Below are positions 5,435 through 6,070 of a stretch of 6,070 nucleotides of DNA, in pieces; position 1 is the stretch's first letter, and each line of letters starts with the position of its first letter. The notes under the pieces were generated by a model. It had not been told where the DNA came from, searched no databases, and saw only the letters and a program-made list of their open reading frames with translations. A program made the position numbers and the translations under genes. Origin of the DNA: Kineosporiaceae bacterium (lineage in GTDB: Bacteria; Actinomycetota; Actinomycetes; Actinomycetales; Angustibacteraceae); the NCBI GenBank assembly GCA_027345905.1, contig DAIETC010000019.1, forward strand, positions 1 to 6,070. Direction: 5' to 3'.

Positions 5435-6070
5435 AGCGGCGTGACATAGGCGCCGCCGATGCCTCCGTCCACGACGAAGTCGGTGGCTGTGATGAAGCTG
5501 GACTCGTCGCTGGCCAAGAACACGACGGCATTGGCGATCTCGTCAGGCGCCGCGAACCGCCCGAGCGGGATGTGCACCAGGCGCCGCGCGGCCCGCTCGG
5601 GGTCACTGGCGAACAGCTCCTGCAGCAGCGGGGTGTTGACCGGCCCGGGGCACAGGGCGTTGACCCGTACCCCCTGGCGGGCGAACTGGACGCCCAGCTC
5701 GCGGGACATCGCGAGCACTCCACCCTTGCTCGCCGTGTAGGAGATCTGCGAGGTCGCGGCGCCCATCAACGCAACGAAGGACGCCGTGTTGATGATCGAC
5801 CCGCGCTGCTGCTCGAGCATGTAGGGCAGCACCGCCTTGCAGCACAGGTACACGCTGGTCAGGTTCACCTCCTGCACCCGGCGCCAGGCGTCGATGCCGG
5901 TCTGCAGGATGGAGTCGTCCTCGGGCGGCGAGATGCCGGCGTTGTTGAACGCCACGTCGATGCTGCCGAACTCCTGCTTGGCGGTGCGGAACAGGGTGTC
6001 GACCTGCTCAGCGTCGGTGACGTCGCAGGGCACGTAGCGGCCCGAGACCTCGGCGGCGACCTGTGGCCCA
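5431..6070 (-). CDS. Short-chain dehydrogenase/reductase (SDR), 5' end beyond the window
   Basis: The C-terminal 212 residues of a classical NAD(P)-dependent SDR (family size about 250). The frame stays open to the window edge, so the start and the N-terminal glycine-rich cofactor motif are missing. Visible motifs are CDVTD near the start of the fragment, NNAG at bases 5946-5935, the catalytic Ser in INTASFVAL, catalytic YTASK (Tyr at 5739-5737, Lys at 5727-5725), and PGPVNTP after the active site. The C-terminus DFVVDGGIGGAYVTPL is standard for the FabG-like branch. It would oxidise or reduce an alcohol/carbonyl pair; the substrate cannot be told. The stop overlaps the PuuD-like gene start as GTGA, so both are translated from one message. 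By analogy with actinobacterial polyamine/GABA gene sets it may serve that catabolism, but this is inference. Confidence 0.88.
   Translation of the reverse strand, partial: GPQVAAEVSGRYVPCDVTDAEQVDTLFRTAKQEFGSIDVAFNNAGISPPEDDSILQTGIDAWRRVQEVNLTSVYLCCKAVLPYMLEQQRGSIINTASFVALMGAATSQISYTASKGGVLAMSRELGVQFARQGVRVNALCPGPVNTPLLQELFASDPERAARRLVHIPLGRFAAPDEIANAVVFLASDESSFITATDFVVDGGIGGAYVTPL

Overview
The window is very GC-rich, roughly 70% by eye. Third codon positions in the genes are almost all G or C, there are no insertion sequences, and the genes are tightly packed. This fits a chromosomal stretch of a high-GC actinobacterium. The genus cannot be read from this window.

Plus strand, 1-2919. The window opens in the last 32 codons of what looks like a pseudouridine-5'-phosphate glycosidase (psuG). 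A PfkB-family sugar/nucleoside kinase follows one base later and is most likely the partner pseudouridine kinase (psuK). Together they would phosphorylate pseudouridine and split it into uracil and ribose 5-phosphate. The kinase N-terminus carries three tandem GDTPS repeats and has two credible starts. After a 64-base gap with an imperfect inverted repeat comes a complete ANL-superfamily acyl-CoA synthetase of the medium-chain type, 586 residues, with all core motifs intact.

Minus strand, 6070-2938. Read in the direction of transcription there is a 5'-truncated short-chain dehydrogenase, overlapped by four bases (GTGA) by a class I glutamine amidotransferase of the gamma-glutamyl-GABA hydrolase (PuuD-like, peptidase C26) type. 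A 100-base leader and then a complete (R)-citramalate synthase (cimA) follow. The cimA stop and the acyl-CoA synthetase stop converge, 18 bases apart.

The most interesting element is the leader between the amidotransferase and cimA (about 4587-4677, minus strand). It contains an eight-codon ORF, MLTSAIIS, with two adjacent isoleucine codons just before its stop. A long imperfect hairpin starts at the base after that stop. A 10-bp intrinsic terminator with a U-tract starts at the base after the hairpin, upstream of the cimA ribosome binding site. Citramalate synthase commits pyruvate and acetyl-CoA to isoleucine, so this layout predicts ribosome-mediated attenuation of cimA by isoleucine. I could not find a strong antiterminator by eye, so the mechanism is inferred from architecture.
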